Shown here: positions 13,767 to 24,315 of the stretch, in pieces
Layout of the letters: each line of letters starts with the position of its first letter
How positions within the stretch are numbered: the stretch's first letter is position 1
Assembly (NCBI GenBank): GCA_902555695.1
Contig: CACDTV010000008.1
Span: forward strand, 1 to 45,757
Reading direction: 5' to 3'
Length of the DNA: 45,757 nucleotides
DNA from: an uncultured Alphaproteobacteria bacterium
Lineage (GTDB): Bacteria; Pseudomonadota; Alphaproteobacteria; HIMB59
Made by a program: the position numbers and the translations under genes
The notes under the pieces: model-generated
Told to the model about the DNA's origin: nothing
The model's input: only the letters and a program-made list of their open reading frames with translations
The model's database searches: none

Positions 13767-14507
13767 ATGAAAAAACATTTGAAAGCAATTCTTTTAATAA
13801 TTTCTATTAGCTTTTTGCAAATAAATTCATCTTATTCTAATGAAGATGTAAATGTATCAAGTATTTCATACGATGAAATATACGACCCTATTGAACCAAT
13901 AAACAGAGCAGTTTTAAATTTTAATTTTTTTATTGATGATATTGCTATAAGGCCAATAGTAAAAACATACAAATTTATAGCACCAGAACCAGTTGAAAAA
14001 GGAGTTTCTAATTTTTTTAGTAATTTAAAAGAGCCAATTAGAACAATATCTTTTATTTTTCAGGGGGAGTTCTATAAATCTTTCAATTCAATTGGAAGAT
14101 TTACCATTAATACATTTACTAGTTTAGGGACTTTTGATTTGGCATCAAGGGTTGGAATGGAAAAAAATGAAACTGACTTTGGAATCACTCTAGCTAAAGG
14201 AGGTGTATCAAGTGGTCCTTACATAGTGCTACCAATTATAGGCCCAAGCAATTTAAGAGATTTGAGTGGAGATGTAGTTGAATATTTCGTAGATCCAATA
14301 TCAAATAACGTGCCCAATAGAGAATATATAACAATAGGTGACGGATTAAATGAGAGAGCCGAAATTGATGAACAACTGGATAGAGTTAGAGAAGCATCCT
14401 CAGATAGGTATGAAATGATAAAATCAATATATTATCAGAATAGAAATGCTCAACTTGAGGAAGAGTATATACAAAACCTTCCAGTGCCAAAAATTTATAT
14501 TGAATAG
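13767..14507 (+). CDS. mlaA: MlaA/VacJ-family outer membrane lipid-asymmetry protein
   Basis: Component of the Mla pathway that removes phospholipids from the outer leaflet of the outer membrane. The 246-residue protein has a signal peptide (about 1-24) and the MlaA core: YDPIEPINRAVLNFNF, a middle block with FQGEFYKSFNSIGRF, ETDFGITLAKGGVSSGPYIVLPIIGPSN and a FVDP segment. The signal peptide ends in SYS with no lipobox Cys, so it is probably not lipidated, unlike E. coli MlaA. mlaC follows 21 bases downstream; no mlaFEDB genes are nearby. Confidence 0.93.
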   Translation: MKKHLKAILLIISISFLQINSSYSNEDVNVSSISYDEIYDPIEPINRAVLNFNFFIDDIAIRPIVKTYKFIAPEPVEKGVSNFFSNLKEPIRTISFIFQGEFYKSFNSIGRFTINTFTSLGTFDLASRVGMEKNETDFGITLAKGGVSSGPYIVLPIIGPSNLRDLSGDVVEYFVDPISNNVPNREYITIGDGLNERAEIDEQLDRVREASSDRYEMIKSIYYQNRNAQLEEEYIQNLPVPKIYIE

Positions 14508-14528
14508 TCGATCAAAGTATATTTATTA

Positions 14529-15101
14529 ATGAATATGAAAAATTATCTACTAATATTTTTAATTATCTTTTCTTTTTCAACACTCCAAGCCTCAGAGGTT
14601 TCAGAATGGTTTGAAGAAGAGTCAAATCAATTTTTAGAGATAATGAATAATAATGAAGGAACTGAAAGTGAGAATTATGAGAGATATAAATATTTTATTA
14701 ATAAAAATTTTGCCGTAAAGTCAATTGCTTATGGGCTAATTGGAGATAATATTATTGAAAAAAGTTCACAAAATAATTTGACTTTATACTTAGATGTTTT
14801 TACTGATTATCTAATTAAAACAATTTACAAACTAGCTAAATCAAATTCATCAAGCTCAATAGTTCTAAAAGATGTTGATATAAAAAATGATATTTACATA
14901 ATTAAATCTGAAATTTCTGATAAAAATTCATCTGCAAATTTATATTGGAAAGTAATAAATACTGGCAAATCTTATAAAATAATTGATGTAATAGTTGAGA
15001 ACACATCTTATTTTGTAACTAAAAAATCAGAATTTAATAAAATATTGAGAAAAAATAGAGGAAGTTTAGAAGCTTTAATTAAAGAAATACAAAAAATATA
15101 A
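14529..15101 (+). CDS. mlaC: MlaC-like periplasmic phospholipid-binding protein
   Basis: Predicted periplasmic carrier of phospholipid between the MlaA complex and the inner membrane. The 190-residue protein has an N-terminal signal peptide (hydrophobic core about 5-18, cleavage after QAS near 22) and the size and layout of the Ttg2D/MlaC family, including a FAVKSIAYGLIGDN segment corresponding to the conserved arginine-rich helix, and a lysine-rich C-terminus. Sequence conservation is weak, so the call leans on the adjacent mlaA and on size and export signal. It converges on the CAU tRNA with 16 bases between. Confidence 0.78.
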   Translation: MNMKNYLLIFLIIFSFSTLQASEVSEWFEEESNQFLEIMNNNEGTESENYERYKYFINKNFAVKSIAYGLIGDNIIEKSSQNNLTLYLDVFTDYLIKTIYKLAKSNSSSSIVLKDVDIKNDIYIIKSEISDKNSSANLYWKVINTGKSYKIIDVIVENTSYFVTKKSEFNKILRKNRGSLEALIKEIQKI

Positions 15102-15117
15102 AATTTATTTTTTCGGA

Positions 15118-15194
15118 TGGTGGGCCCGGCAGGACTCGAACCTGCGACAACGGCGTTATGAGCACCGCGTTCTAACCAACTGAACTACAGGCCC
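15118..15194 (-). tRNA. tRNA with CAU anticodon (elongator Met or Ile2)
   Basis: A 77-nt cloverleaf on the minus strand with encoded CCA. Acceptor GGGCCTG pairs with CGGGCCC (one G-T), D arm GTTC/GAAC, anticodon stem CGGTG/CGCCG with loop CTCATAA (T33, anticodon CAT), and T arm GCAGG-TTCGAGT-CCTGC. It lacks initiator features such as a 1-72 mismatch, so it is either elongator Met or the lysidine-modified Ile2; the sequence alone does not decide. It lies 64 bases downstream of rpoD on the same strand. Confidence 0.96.
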
Positions 15195-15212
15195 GCGATT
15201 AGAAATCTTACT

Positions 15213-15218
15213 ATTATA
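15213..15218 (-). promoter_or_regulatory. Candidate -10 box for the CAU tRNA
   Basis: TATAAT on the minus strand (15218-15213) in the gap between rpoD and the tRNA, predicting a start near 15206 and a leader of about a dozen bases. The nearest -35-like sequence, TTGTTT at 15238-15233, is only 14 bases away, shorter than optimal, so read-through from rpoD remains an alternative. Confidence 0.35.
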
Positions 15219-15258
15219 ATCTTATGAAAAAAAAACAAGATATTTAATATTTTATTGG

Positions 15259-17310
15259 TTAAGAGTCCATAAAGGACTTAAGCTTTTTAGATCTAATAGG
15301 ATGTTTTAATTTTCTTAGGGCTTTAGCCTCTATTTGTCTAATTCTTTCTCTTGTAACACTAAATTGCTGGCCAACTTCCTCTAACGTATGGTCAGAAGAC
15401 ATTCCAATACCAAATCTCATCCTCAGTACCCTTTCTTCTCTTGGTGTCAATGTTGAAAGTATTTTGGTTGTAGTTTCTCTTAAATTTAATTGCATTACTG
15501 CATCCTCCGGAATAACTGCATTCTTATCTTCAATAAAATCTCCGAGAAAGCTATCATCATCATCGCCTATAGGGGTTTCTAAACTAACTGGCTCTTTAGC
15601 AATTTTTAAAACTTTTCTCACCTTTTCAATTGGCATTTTTAATCGAACAGATAGTTCTTCTGGTGTAGGTTCTCTACCTAATTCTAGGATTAGCTGCCTA
15701 CTTGATCTAACAATTTTGTTTATTGTTTCAATCATATGAACTGGTATTCGAATTGTTCTCGCTTGGTCCGCAATGGATCTAGTTATAGCCTGCCTGATCC
15801 ACCAAGTTGCGTAGGTAGAAAATTTATAACCTCTTCTATACTCAAATTTATCTACGGCTTTCATTAAGCCAATATTACCCTCTTGGATAAGATCTAGAAA
15901 CTGAAGGCCTCTATTTGTATATTTTTTTGCGATAGATATGACTAGACGTAAATTGGCTTCGATCATTTCTTTTTTTGCTTGATTGGCGGTTCTTTGACCG
16001 GATTGTATTTCTCTTACTTTTTCCTTAAATTCAATAATATTTTGATTTGCAATTTTGGACAGACTTAAGATCTCTTTATAAATTTGTTTAAGTTTTTCAA
16101 TTTTCATCTTAAAAAGAGATTTGAAAGACTCGTCTTTTGAAATCATATGTTTTTGATAAAGAGTATAAGTATCTTTTAGGCTGTGGTATTTTAAGAAAAT
16201 TTCTCTACTAATTTTGCATTGAGTGGCCAAAGTTAGAAGAGAAACCTCTTTTGACTGAATTTCTTTATTTATTGAGTAAAGATGAGAAATGATTTCTTCG
16301 AGTTTATAAGGTTTAATTTTAATCTCGTTAAAATAATTTAGTATCTCGTCTTGATATTTTTTTAGTTCCTTTAAGGATTTAGCGTCAGATATTTTAGTAA
16401 TATTTTTATTCTTTTTAATTTTAGTAATATTTTCAGATAAAACCAAAACTCTATCTAATTTTTTTAGAATTTCAGGTTTATAAAACTCTTCTATTATAGA
16501 AATAGAAAAACTTTCATTTTCAATTTCCTCTTCATTTGAAGTTTCTTGAAGTTTTTCTTTATCTATTTCTATTCCTTGTTCTTTCATAATTAGCTGTTTT
16601 TCTTTTAAAAGAGCTTTCTTTTTATCATTAATTATTTTTTGAATTTCTTTTCTTTTTGTGGAATTAGAGTAAGGATCATTGTCTTCATTAAAATACTCGT
16701 CAAAATCAACTATTTCTCTTAGATTAATTTCATTATTTTTAACTTGTTCAATCCATTTTTTTAAAATATCTATTGAAGCTGGGCACTCAAGAATTGAGTT
16801 CATCATTCTATCCAATCCAGACTCTATTCTTTTAGCAATTGCTATTTCACCCTCTCTAGAAAGTAGCTCAACATTACCCATTTCTTTGAGATACATCCTG
16901 ACGGGATCATCACTTTTAACACCAGTTGATTTTTCTTCCTCTTCTGTTTCCTCATTGGAAGAGGTAGAGTCGGACTCTGAAGTTGAAGTATAAGCTTTGA
17001 ATAATTTAAAAAGATCCTCATCGAGGTTTTCGATATAGTTTAAAAAATCGTTGACAGTTATTATAGATTCTTCAATTTTAGAATAAGACTTAATATATGT
17101 TTTTGCTTTTGAGACTAATTCTTTATCAAATTCTTTTGTGATTAATGAAATGAGCTGACTCTCATTTTCTTTAAAAATTAGTTCAAGTGGGTTTGTTTTA
17201 GCGGAAGATTTTTTACTAATTTTAGATGGTTCAGTTTTTTTTGTTAAAACAGATTTTTTTTTGATAATTTTCTTTTTAGTCTTTTTTGTAATAGCTTTTT
17301 TTTTTGGCAT
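15259..17310 (-). CDS. rpoD: Primary sigma factor RpoD (sigma-70)
   Basis: Housekeeping sigma factor directing RNA polymerase to -35/-10 promoters. The 683-residue protein has a lysine-rich N-terminal extension (17 Lys in the first 40 residues), region 1.1, region 1.2 ([21 protein letters not shown] in part), an acidic non-conserved insert, regions 2.1-2.4 ([18 protein letters not shown] to WWIRQAI), region 3 ([12 protein letters not shown]) and region 4 with the -35-binding helix ([20 protein letters not shown]). It is about 70 residues longer than E. coli RpoD, chiefly at the N-terminus and insert. It starts one base after the dnaG stop region, so dnaG and rpoD are co-transcribed. A run of ten A falls in codons 2-5. 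Confidence 0.98.
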   Translation of the reverse strand: MPKKKAITKKTKKKIIKKKSVLTKKTEPSKISKKSSAKTNPLELIFKENESQLISLITKEFDKELVSKAKTYIKSYSKIEESIITVNDFLNYIENLDEDLFKLFKAYTSTSESDSTSSNEETEEEEKSTGVKSDDPVRMYLKEMGNVELLSREGEIAIAKRIESGLDRMMNSILECPASIDILKKWIEQVKNNEINLREIVDFDEYFNEDNDPYSNSTKRKEIQKIINDKKKALLKEKQLIMKEQGIEIDKEKLQETSNEEEIENESFSISIIEEFYKPEILKKLDRVLVLSENITKIKKNKNITKISDAKSLKELKKYQDEILNYFNEIKIKPYKLEEIISHLYSINKEIQSKEVSLLTLATQCKISREIFLKYHSLKDTYTLYQKHMISKDESFKSLFKMKIEKLKQIYKEILSLSKIANQNIIEFKEKVREIQSGQRTANQAKKEMIEANLRLVISIAKKYTNRGLQFLDLIQEGNIGLMKAVDKFEYRRGYKFSTYATWWIRQAITRSIADQARTIRIPVHMIETINKIVRSSRQLILELGREPTPEELSVRLKMPIEKVRKVLKIAKEPVSLETPIGDDDDSFLGDFIEDKNAVIPEDAVMQLNLRETTTKILSTLTPREERVLRMRFGIGMSSDHTLEEVGQQFSVTRERIRQIEAKALRKLKHPIRSKKLKSFMDS

Positions 17311-17311
17311 T

Positions 17312-18895
17312 TTAACTGTTTATAAAACTAATCGTTTTTTCAATCTCATTATAAGGGTCTTTATTAAATTTAGGTGATGCAAATCTACACAGCCTTCGAA
17401 CTTCATTAGAAAATAGTAAATTTTTTGTAAAATTCAATCCCTTAGAGTCTAATTCTTGATAAATTTCAATAGTTGTTGATTTGAAAAGAGTTTTTTTAAT
17501 TATCAAATCACGAATTTCTCTAAATTTACCCTCAAATTTAGCTGTTGCTATTAAATCAAATACCCTCTCCCTATCCGAAAGGTTTTCAATATAAAATATA
17601 ATTAGAGCCGCTGAAAATTTGGACTTCAAATCAAATTTGAGTTCTAATTTTTGATAATTTGGCTTTGACTTATTTTTTAATGTTGTCTGATTTAAACTTA
17701 TTTTATTAAAGTGATTAGTTAATATTTTTTTTAAATCGATGTTAGATACGTTATTAAGTAAACTTTTTAAAACTTTTGATCCTTTAAACTGGCTATCAAC
17801 ATCATTACTTTTGCGAAACTTTTCTAAATATTTTTCTATTAACTCCTCGATTGATAATGGTTGATCAATAAGTTTATGTAATTTATCTGACATATTTGAC
17901 TCTATTAATTGATCTGGATCAAAATTTTTAGGCAGAAGTACAAATTTTATTCCAAGCTCAAAATTTTTATCGGCAAGTAAATTATTCATTAATCTTATAG
18001 TGGCATTTCTTCCAGCTATATCTCCATCAAAACAAACAATTATCTCAAATCCTTTCTTTGTGATTTCAATTAATTTTTCATGATTTATTGATGTGCCAAG
18101 AGGAGCCAAACAGTTTATAAAACCACTTTGTTCTAGTTTAATAACATCAAAATAGCCTTCAACTATTAATATTTTTTTACTATTTTGTTTATAAAGTATT
18201 TTTTCATTGAATAAGATTTGTTTTTTTTTAAAAATTTTTGTTTCAGCTGTATTAATATATTTTGGTAAGCTATTATCAATTACTCTTCCCCCAAATCCCA
18301 GGGTTTTATTTTGCATATTAACTATTGGAACCATGATTCTATTAGAAAAAAATAATTTAGTGTTGTTAGTTCTACTAAAAACCCCTGCTGCTACTAAGTT
18401 ATTGACTTCAAAATTATTCAAGAGTTTTTTTTGAAGCTCAAATGAATTTACTGATGATCCTAATTCAAACTTATGAATAGTTTCTATATTAAACTTTCTT
18501 TTTTTAAGTAAATAATCTAAGTGTTTTTTTGAATTTAATAAATTCTTATAAAATAATTCTTTTGTCAAAGAATTAATTTCATAGATAATATTGTTTAATT
18601 TTGATGATTTATAACTTATTTCAATACCAGCCTTATCTGCTAGTTCATACAGAGCATCCTTAAAGCTATATCCTTTAACTTTTATTAAAAAATCAATTAC
18701 ATTTCCATGTTCTCCGGTGCTAAAACAATGGAATATTTTTTTTTCTTCATTTACTGAAAAAGAGGGAGTTTTTTCTTTTTTAAAAGGACTTAAGCCAAAA
18801 TAATTACTGCCTTTTTTCTTTAAAGGTACAGTAGAATTTATAATCTCAACAATAGAGGTTCTGTTTATAACTTCCTTAATATTATCATCTGTCAT
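17312..18895 (-). CDS. dnaG: DNA primase DnaG with degenerate zinc-finger
   Basis: Synthesises RNA primers at the replication fork. The 527-residue protein has an N-terminal CHC2-type region, a TOPRIM catalytic core ([11 protein letters not shown] with the catalytic Glu, and [11 protein letters not shown] with the metal-binding aspartates) and a short C-terminal helicase-interaction region. In the zinc-binding domain the usual CPFH reads SPFK (36-39) and HCFGC reads HCFST (56-60): three of four zinc ligands are replaced, only C57 remains. The surrounding KEKTPSFSV is conserved, so the fold is probably kept without zinc. It overlaps yqeY by 4 bases and abuts rpoD. Confidence 0.96.
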   Translation of the reverse strand: MTDDNIKEVINRTSIVEIINSTVPLKKKGSNYFGLSPFKKEKTPSFSVNEEKKIFHCFSTGEHGNVIDFLIKVKGYSFKDALYELADKAGIEISYKSSKLNNIIYEINSLTKELFYKNLLNSKKHLDYLLKKRKFNIETIHKFELGSSVNSFELQKKLLNNFEVNNLVAAGVFSRTNNTKLFFSNRIMVPIVNMQNKTLGFGGRVIDNSLPKYINTAETKIFKKKQILFNEKILYKQNSKKILIVEGYFDVIKLEQSGFINCLAPLGTSINHEKLIEITKKGFEIIVCFDGDIAGRNATIRLMNNLLADKNFELGIKFVLLPKNFDPDQLIESNMSDKLHKLIDQPLSIEELIEKYLEKFRKSNDVDSQFKGSKVLKSLLNNVSNIDLKKILTNHFNKISLNQTTLKNKSKPNYQKLELKFDLKSKFSAALIIFYIENLSDRERVFDLIATAKFEGKFREIRDLIIKKTLFKSTTIEIYQELDSKGLNFTKNLLFSNEVRRLCRFASPKFNKDPYNEIEKTISFINS

Positions 18896-19350
18896 TCTTT
18901 GAAAATATTTTTAATAATTTTTGAAGCTAAATTCATATCAATTTTATTATTATAGTTTTGTTTAAGAAAACCCATTATTTTTCCAAAGTCTTTATTTTCT
19001 AAGTTATTTTCTTTTATGTGATTCAATATAATATCAATTGTATTTTTCTCATCCATCATTGTCGGAAGAAAGTCATTAAGGTAGTTGATATCAAATTCCA
19101 AGTCCTCTATTCTAATTTTATCCTTAGCTTTTGTTGCGAAATCTAAAGACTCTTTTTTTTGTTTTAGTTGGGTCTTAACAATTTTGATTATATTTTCATC
19201 AGATAATTTAAGCACATCTCTGTCTAGATTCTCTTTAATTAGAAAATTTTTTAACTCAGAATAGACATACCTTGCTATTGAAAGTTTTTTCTTATCTCCG
19301 CCTTTTAAAGCATTTTTGACGTCATCAGAAATTTTTTTTGCCAAACTCAT
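18892..19350 (-). CDS. yqeY: GatB/YqeY domain protein
   Basis: Small helical protein of 152 residues of the YqeY family, homologous to the tail domain of GatB that helps tRNA-dependent amidotransferase bind tRNA; the free-standing form has no settled role. It shows the usual LARYVYSEL-like first helix region, a KQKKESLDFATKA stretch and an FLP motif before the C-terminal helical half (KIMGFLKQNY). A good ribosome binding site, AGAGGA at 19363-19358, lies 7 bases before the ATG. It overlaps dnaG by 4 bases, heading the yqeY-dnaG-rpoD run, where E. coli has rpsU instead. It is divergent from carA with 43 bases between starts. Confidence 0.9.
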   Translation of the reverse strand: MSLAKKISDDVKNALKGGDKKKLSIARYVYSELKNFLIKENLDRDVLKLSDENIIKIVKTQLKQKKESLDFATKAKDKIRIEDLEFDINYLNDFLPTMMDEKNTIDIILNHIKENNLENKDFGKIMGFLKQNYNNKIDMNLASKIIKNIFKE

Positions 19351-19393
19351 TTGAAATTCCTCTCATATAATATACTAATACACATGATTTAAT

Positions 19394-20533
19394 ATGACCG
19401 TATTAGATAATAAAAATAAACTTAATTATCAAAACGGTTATTTAATTTATAACAAAAAATATATTTTCAAAGGTAAGTTTCTATCAAAAGATCAATTTAA
19501 GATAGCAGAAATTTGCTTCAATACTAGTATGACGGGGTATCAGGAAATATTAACTGATCCCTCATATAAATCTCAGTTTATAAATTTTACCTTTCCATTG
19601 ATTGGTATTGTTGGATGTAATAATGAAGATTACGAGTCATGGAAAATACATGCATCTGGTTTAATATGTAATGAATTATTTGAATTAAGTTCAAATTGGA
19701 GAGCACAAACAAATTTTACAAATTGGATCATAGGTCAAAATTCTTGTGCTTTTTTTGATTTAGATACAAGGGCCGTAACTAAAATTGTAAGAAATTTTGG
19801 ACCAAAAAATATAATGCTATGTTCTGAGGAATATTTTGAAAACAAAGGAATAGAGTACATTTGTAGACAAATAGATCAAAGTCTTTCTCTGGAAGAGAAT
19901 GATGTAATCAAAGATTTTACATCTGAACTGAATATAGAAAAACAAGAAATAGGTAAAAAAAAGTACTCAATAGCTTTTTTAAATTTTGGAGCAAAAGACA
20001 ATATTAAGAAAAACTTATACTCTAGAAATTGTAAGATTGATGAATTTGATATGAATTTTAAAGCTGAAGATATTATTAATAAGAATTTTGATGGTTTTTT
20101 TTTAAGTAATGGCCCGGGTGATCCCAAAAAAGTATATGAAAATATAAAGCCTGAATTAAATAAATTACTAAATAAAAAAATACCCACTTTTGGTATTTGC
20201 CTCGGTCATCAAATATTGAGCTTAGCATTTAATGCCTCAACTGCTCGAATGGAAAAAGGCCATCGAGGTGGTAATCACCCAGTAAAAAACTTGGAAACAA
20301 ACAAAGTTGAAATTACATCTCAAAATCACGGTTTTGTAGTTTTAGATGAAAATTTTCCATCTAATCTTCAAATAACACATAAATCATTGTTTGATAAAAC
20401 TATTGATGGCATGAGAGCAAATGATCAACCTTTGTTTTCTGTTCAATATCATCCGGAGTCTAGCCCTGGACCACATGACAGCAGATATCTTTTCGATGAA
20501 TTTATAAATTTAATGGAAAAGAATGCCGGCTAG
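19394..20533 (+). CDS. carA: Carbamoyl-phosphate synthase small subunit
   Basis: Glutaminase subunit that supplies ammonia for carbamoyl phosphate (pyrimidine and arginine synthesis). The 379-residue protein has the CPSase small-chain N-terminal domain ([17 protein letters not shown]) and a class I glutamine amidotransferase domain with nucleophile C269 in GICLGHQ, an SNGPGDP oxyanion strand, and H353/E355 in [17 protein letters not shown] at 19366-19371 could be its -10, giving a leader of about 15 bases, but no good -35 accompanies it. Its 3' end overlaps carB by 11 bases. Confidence 0.97.
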   Translation: MTVLDNKNKLNYQNGYLIYNKKYIFKGKFLSKDQFKIAEICFNTSMTGYQEILTDPSYKSQFINFTFPLIGIVGCNNEDYESWKIHASGLICNELFELSSNWRAQTNFTNWIIGQNSCAFFDLDTRAVTKIVRNFGPKNIMLCSEEYFENKGIEYICRQIDQSLSLEENDVIKDFTSELNIEKQEIGKKKYSIAFLNFGAKDNIKKNLYSRNCKIDEFDMNFKAEDIINKNFDGFFLSNGPGDPKKVYENIKPELNKLLNKKIPTFGICLGHQILSLAFNASTARMEKGHRGGNHPVKNLETNKVEITSQNHGFVVLDENFPSNLQITHKSLFDKTIDGMRANDQPLFSVQYHPESSPGPHDSRYLFDEFINLMEKNAG

Positions 20534-23500
20534 AAAAGATATATCTAAAATATTGGTTATTGGCTCTGGTCCTATCATTATAGGTCAAGCATGTGAATTT
20601 GATTACTCTGGCAGTCAAGCATGTAAGGCACTTAAAAAAGAAGGTTATGAAGTTGTTTTAATTAACTCTAATCCAGCAACTATAATGACAGACCCGGAAT
20701 TCGCAGATAAAACTTATATTGAGCCTATTGATAAAGAAATTGTAAAAAAAATAATTGATAAAGAGAAACCCGATGCAATTTTACCAACAATGGGAGGGCA
20801 AACAGCTCTAAATATTATCAGAGAGTTAAACAAAGAGAATTATTTTAAAAATTGTTCAATCAAAATTTTAGGTGCTAGTCCAAGATCTATCGATGTAGCT
20901 GAAGATAGAAAATTATTTGCCGAAGCGATGTCTGAAATTGGACTCGAGACACCATTTAGTATAATCGTTGATGACAAGTCTGATCTAAATAAAATAGTAA
21001 ATAAAGTAAGTTTTCCATTAATTTTAAGACCTTTTTATACTCTTGGAGGAACTGGTGGCGGTATTGTATACGACAAAGATGAGTTTATATCAAAGGTCAA
21101 AAATGCTATCGATTTAAGTCCTGTATCAAAAACTCTTGTAGAAGAGTCCTTAATTGGATGGAAAGAATTTGAATTTGAGGTAGTTAGAGATAATTTAGAT
21201 AACTCAATAATAGTTTGCTCAATAGAAAATTTAGATCCAATGGGAGTGCATACTGGTGATAGTATTACAATAGCTCCAGCACTTACATTGACTGATAAAG
21301 AATATCAAAAACTAAGAAATCAAAGTATTGCTATTCTAAGAAAAATTGGTGTAGAGACTGGTGGTTCAAATGTCCAATTTGCAGTAAATCCAGAAAATGG
21401 AAGGATATTGATTATTGAAATGAATCCTCGAGTAAGTAGGTCATCTGCATTAGCCTCTAAAGCTACAGGTTTCCCTATCGCTAAAATAGCAGCATTGTTA
21501 GCAGTTGGTTACACATTAGATGAATTAGAAAATGATATTACTAAGGTAACTCCAGCAAGTTTTGAACCAGTTATAGACTATATCGTGACCAAAATACCAA
21601 AATTTAATTTTGAAAAATTCCAAGGAACCCCAAGTGAGTTAAACACTGCCATGAAATCTGTTGGTGAAATTATGTCTATAGGTAGAACTTTTAAAGAGTC
21701 TCTTTTAAAAGCTTTCTACTCAATAGAGTCAGATAACTTTGGTTTGGATATAAGTCATGAATTATTAAATATTAAAGATGAAAATTTAAAAAATTTACTC
21801 ACAAAGCAAAGGCCTGATAGATTATTAATAGTTGCAGAAGCTATAAGACGTAAGATACCTTTAACTGAAATAAACGAATTAACATATATTGATATGTTTT
21901 TTTTGAGAGAAATAAATGAGATTATAAAAATTGAGCAACGATTAGTAAAGGCAGGCAATAGTTTAGAAAAAAATTTATTTATTTTTGCAAAAAAAATTGG
22001 ATTTTCTAATCATCATATAAGCAATTTAACAAAAATTAGTATAAATGAAATTTATGATCTTCAGGAAAAAAATAACTTAAAAACGGTATTTAAAAGAGTA
22101 GACACATGTGGAAATGAATTTGACTCTTCTACTGCTTATCTTTATTCAACATTTATCTCTGAAACAAATGAGTTTAGTTGTGAGTCTAGACCAACTGAAA
22201 AGAACAAGGTAATTATTCTAGGCTCTGGTCCTAATAGAATTGGTCAAGGTATAGAATTTGATTATTGTTGTGTGCAAGCTGTAAAATCTTTTCAGAAACT
22301 TGGTTATGAAACAATAATGATTAACTGTAATCCTGAGACAGTTTCAACTGATTATGATACATCAGATAAGCTATATTTTGAGCCCTTGGACTTTGAATAT
22401 GTTAAAAATATAATTGATAAAGAAAACGAGAAAGGTGTTGTTGAAGGTGTTATTGTCCAATTTGGTGGGCAGACACCTTTGAGAATAGCTAAAAAACTCA
22501 AAGAATATGGATATAAGATATTAGGCACATCTTTCGAAGCGATAGACATATCTGAAGACAGAGAGAGATTTCAAAAATTAATTCAAAAGGTAGGTTTAAA
22601 ACAACCAAAGAGTGATATCTCTTTAGGAACAAAAGAACTTGTCACTAAATCCTCTAAGCTTAAGTTTCCTATTTTGTTAAGGCCCTCATATGTCCTTGGG
22701 GGAAGAATGATGGAAAAAATGTCTAATTTAGATGATGTGCAAGATTATATTGATCAAAACTATTGGGCACTAGAAAATAATGTGATTCTAATTGATGAGT
22801 TTCTTCAGAATGCAAAAGAGGTAGATGTTGATGTATTAAGAGATAATCAGGGTAATACAATGATAGCTGGAATTATGGAACATATTGAAGAGGCTGGTAT
22901 TCACTCGGGAGATAGTGCTTGCAGTATTCCCACCTTTTCTCTTAGCAGTGGGATTATTTCAGATATAAAAAAATTTAGTATTTCTCTTGTGAATGAATTA
23001 AATACACTTGGTTTGATGAATATTCAATATGCTATTAAAGACGAAGAAATATTTATACTTGAAGCAAACCCAAGAGCTAGTAGGACTATTCCTTTTCTGG
23101 CCAAAGCAATAGGAATACCATTTATTAAAATTGCAGCTGAATTAATTGTTGGTAAAACTTTAACTAAAGAGTATCAAAATTTTGATAACAATGCTTTACC
23201 TTACTATGCTATCAAAGAAGCTGTTTTTCCATTTAATAAATTCCCAAACACTGATGTTATACTTGGTCCAGAAATGAAAAGCACAGGTGAGGTTATGGGT
23301 ATAGATGAGGATTTTTATTTAGCTTATTTCAAAAGTCAAATTGGTGCGGGACAGAAGCTAAATGATTTAAAAAATATATTCATTTCAGTTAAAAATGAAG
23401 ATAAGCAAAGTATATCTGAAATAGCTAAATCTTTCATAGAAAATGGTTATAATTTATATACAACAAAAGGAACTCACGACTTTTTATTGAGAGAGGGAAT

Positions 23501-23771
23501 TTCTTCAAATTTAGTTAACAAGGTGGCTGAAGGATCACCACATGTTGTAGAATATATAAAACAGAATAAGATTGACTTAGTTATAAATACAACAGAAAAA
23601 AAACAGGCAATAATTGATAGTTTTACTATAAGGAGAACGTCTGTTGATCTTAATATTCCATATTACACCAATCTAAGAAGTGCAGAAATATTAATTAAAT
23701 CACTGATTACATTGAAAAATAAGCCTATATCGGTAAAACCTATACAAAATCATCATTCTTTTTTAGTATAA
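20523..23771 (+). CDS. carB: Carbamoyl-phosphate synthase large subunit
   Basis: Makes carbamoyl phosphate from bicarbonate, ammonia and two ATP. The 1082-residue protein has the duplicated layout: a first carboxyphosphate domain beginning [21 protein letters not shown] with ATP-grasp motif [12 protein letters not shown], an oligomerisation region, a second half beginning [20 protein letters not shown] with [13 protein letters not shown], and a C-terminal MGS-like allosteric domain (about 930-1082). Length agrees with E. coli (1073). It overlaps carA by 11 bases, so the two subunits are probably made by coupled translation. Confidence 0.98.
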   Translation: MPARKDISKILVIGSGPIIIGQACEFDYSGSQACKALKKEGYEVVLINSNPATIMTDPEFADKTYIEPIDKEIVKKIIDKEKPDAILPTMGGQTALNIIRELNKENYFKNCSIKILGASPRSIDVAEDRKLFAEAMSEIGLETPFSIIVDDKSDLNKIVNKVSFPLILRPFYTLGGTGGGIVYDKDEFISKVKNAIDLSPVSKTLVEESLIGWKEFEFEVVRDNLDNSIIVCSIENLDPMGVHTGDSITIAPALTLTDKEYQKLRNQSIAILRKIGVETGGSNVQFAVNPENGRILIIEMNPRVSRSSALASKATGFPIAKIAALLAVGYTLDELENDITKVTPASFEPVIDYIVTKIPKFNFEKFQGTPSELNTAMKSVGEIMSIGRTFKESLLKAFYSIESDNFGLDISHELLNIKDENLKNLLTKQRPDRLLIVAEAIRRKIPLTEINELTYIDMFFLREINEIIKIEQRLVKAGNSLEKNLFIFAKKIGFSNHHISNLTKISINEIYDLQEKNNLKTVFKRVDTCGNEFDSSTAYLYSTFISETNEFSCESRPTEKNKVIILGSGPNRIGQGIEFDYCCVQAVKSFQKLGYETIMINCNPETVSTDYDTSDKLYFEPLDFEYVKNIIDKENEKGVVEGVIVQFGGQTPLRIAKKLKEYGYKILGTSFEAIDISEDRERFQKLIQKVGLKQPKSDISLGTKELVTKSSKLKFPILLRPSYVLGGRMMEKMSNLDDVQDYIDQNYWALENNVILIDEFLQNAKEVDVDVLRDNQGNTMIAGIMEHIEEAGIHSGDSACSIPTFSLSSGIISDIKKFSISLVNELNTLGLMNIQYAIKDEEIFILEANPRASRTIPFLAKAIGIPFIKIAAELIVGKTLTKEYQNFDNNALPYYAIKEAVFPFNKFPNTDVILGPEMKSTGEVMGIDEDFYLAYFKSQIGAGQKLNDLKNIFISVKNEDKQSISEIAKSFIENGYNLYTTKGTHDFLLREGISSNLVNKVAEGSPHVVEYIKQNKIDLVINTTEKKQAIIDSFTIRRTSVDLNIPYYTNLRSAEILIKSLITLKNKPISVKPIQNHHSFLV

Positions 23772-23779
23772 AAATTCAT

Positions 23780-23808
23780 TTGTAATAACACATAAAATTC
23801 AATATTTT
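23780..23808 (+). promoter_or_regulatory. Candidate promoter of greA
   Basis: TTGTAA (23780-23785), a 17-base spacer and TATTTT (23803-23808) lie in the 64-base gap after carB. Each hexamer matches four of six consensus positions and the spacing is optimal; initiation would fall near 23815, about 20 bases before greA. In such AT-rich DNA a chance match is quite possible. Confidence 0.35.
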
Positions 23809-23835
23809 CTACAACTTAATAAAAATAGTAATAAA

Positions 23836-24309
23836 ATGGAAAAAATACCAATGACAGAAGAGGGGCAAAAAAAACTCCTCGATGAACTTAAACATCTTAA
23901 AACAGTTGAAAGGCCAATTATTATTAAGGCCATAGCTGATGCTAGAAGTAATGGTGATCTTTCTGAGAACGCTGAATATCATGCAGCTAGAGAAAAACAA
24001 AGCTTCATTGAAGGTAGAGTAGCTGAGATAGAGAGTATTATAGCTCAAGCAGAACTAATAGATGTATCAAAACTATCAGGAACGGTTGTAAAATTTGGAG
24101 CTACTGTTTCAATTATAAACTTAGATAATGATAAAGAGTCTAAGTATCAGTTAGTTGGAGAGGTAGAAGCTGACATTGAGCAAAAAAAAATATCTGTAAC
24201 TAGCCCTATTGCAAGAGCTTTAATTGGAAAGAAAAAGGGTGATTATATAGAAGTATCAACACCAAAAGGTATAACTTCATACGAAATTAAGTCAGTAAGA
24301 TTTAAATAA
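23836..24309 (+). CDS. greA: Transcription elongation factor GreA
   Basis: Rescues backtracked RNA polymerase by stimulating transcript cleavage. The 157-residue protein has the N-terminal coiled-coil with the conserved tip loop ARSNGDLSENAEYHAAREKQ, whose acidic D and E are the catalytic pair, and a C-terminal FKBP-like domain ending ISVTSPIARALIGKKKGD. Length and motifs are typical. carAB-greA is an order found in other alphaproteobacteria. It is followed after 6 bases by the ELM1-like gene, so it probably heads an operon reaching trxB. Confidence 0.97.
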   Translation: MEKIPMTEEGQKKLLDELKHLKTVERPIIIKAIADARSNGDLSENAEYHAAREKQSFIEGRVAEIESIIAQAELIDVSKLSGTVVKFGATVSIINLDNDKESKYQLVGEVEADIEQKKISVTSPIARALIGKKKGDYIEVSTPKGITSYEIKSVRFK

Positions 24310-24315
24310 TAAAAT

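Noticed and set aside
23809-24048. Open frames antisense to greA, carB, rpoD, dnaG and other genes.
   Set aside because: They are shadows of well-supported genes, with no family features, and follow the codon structure of the true strand.
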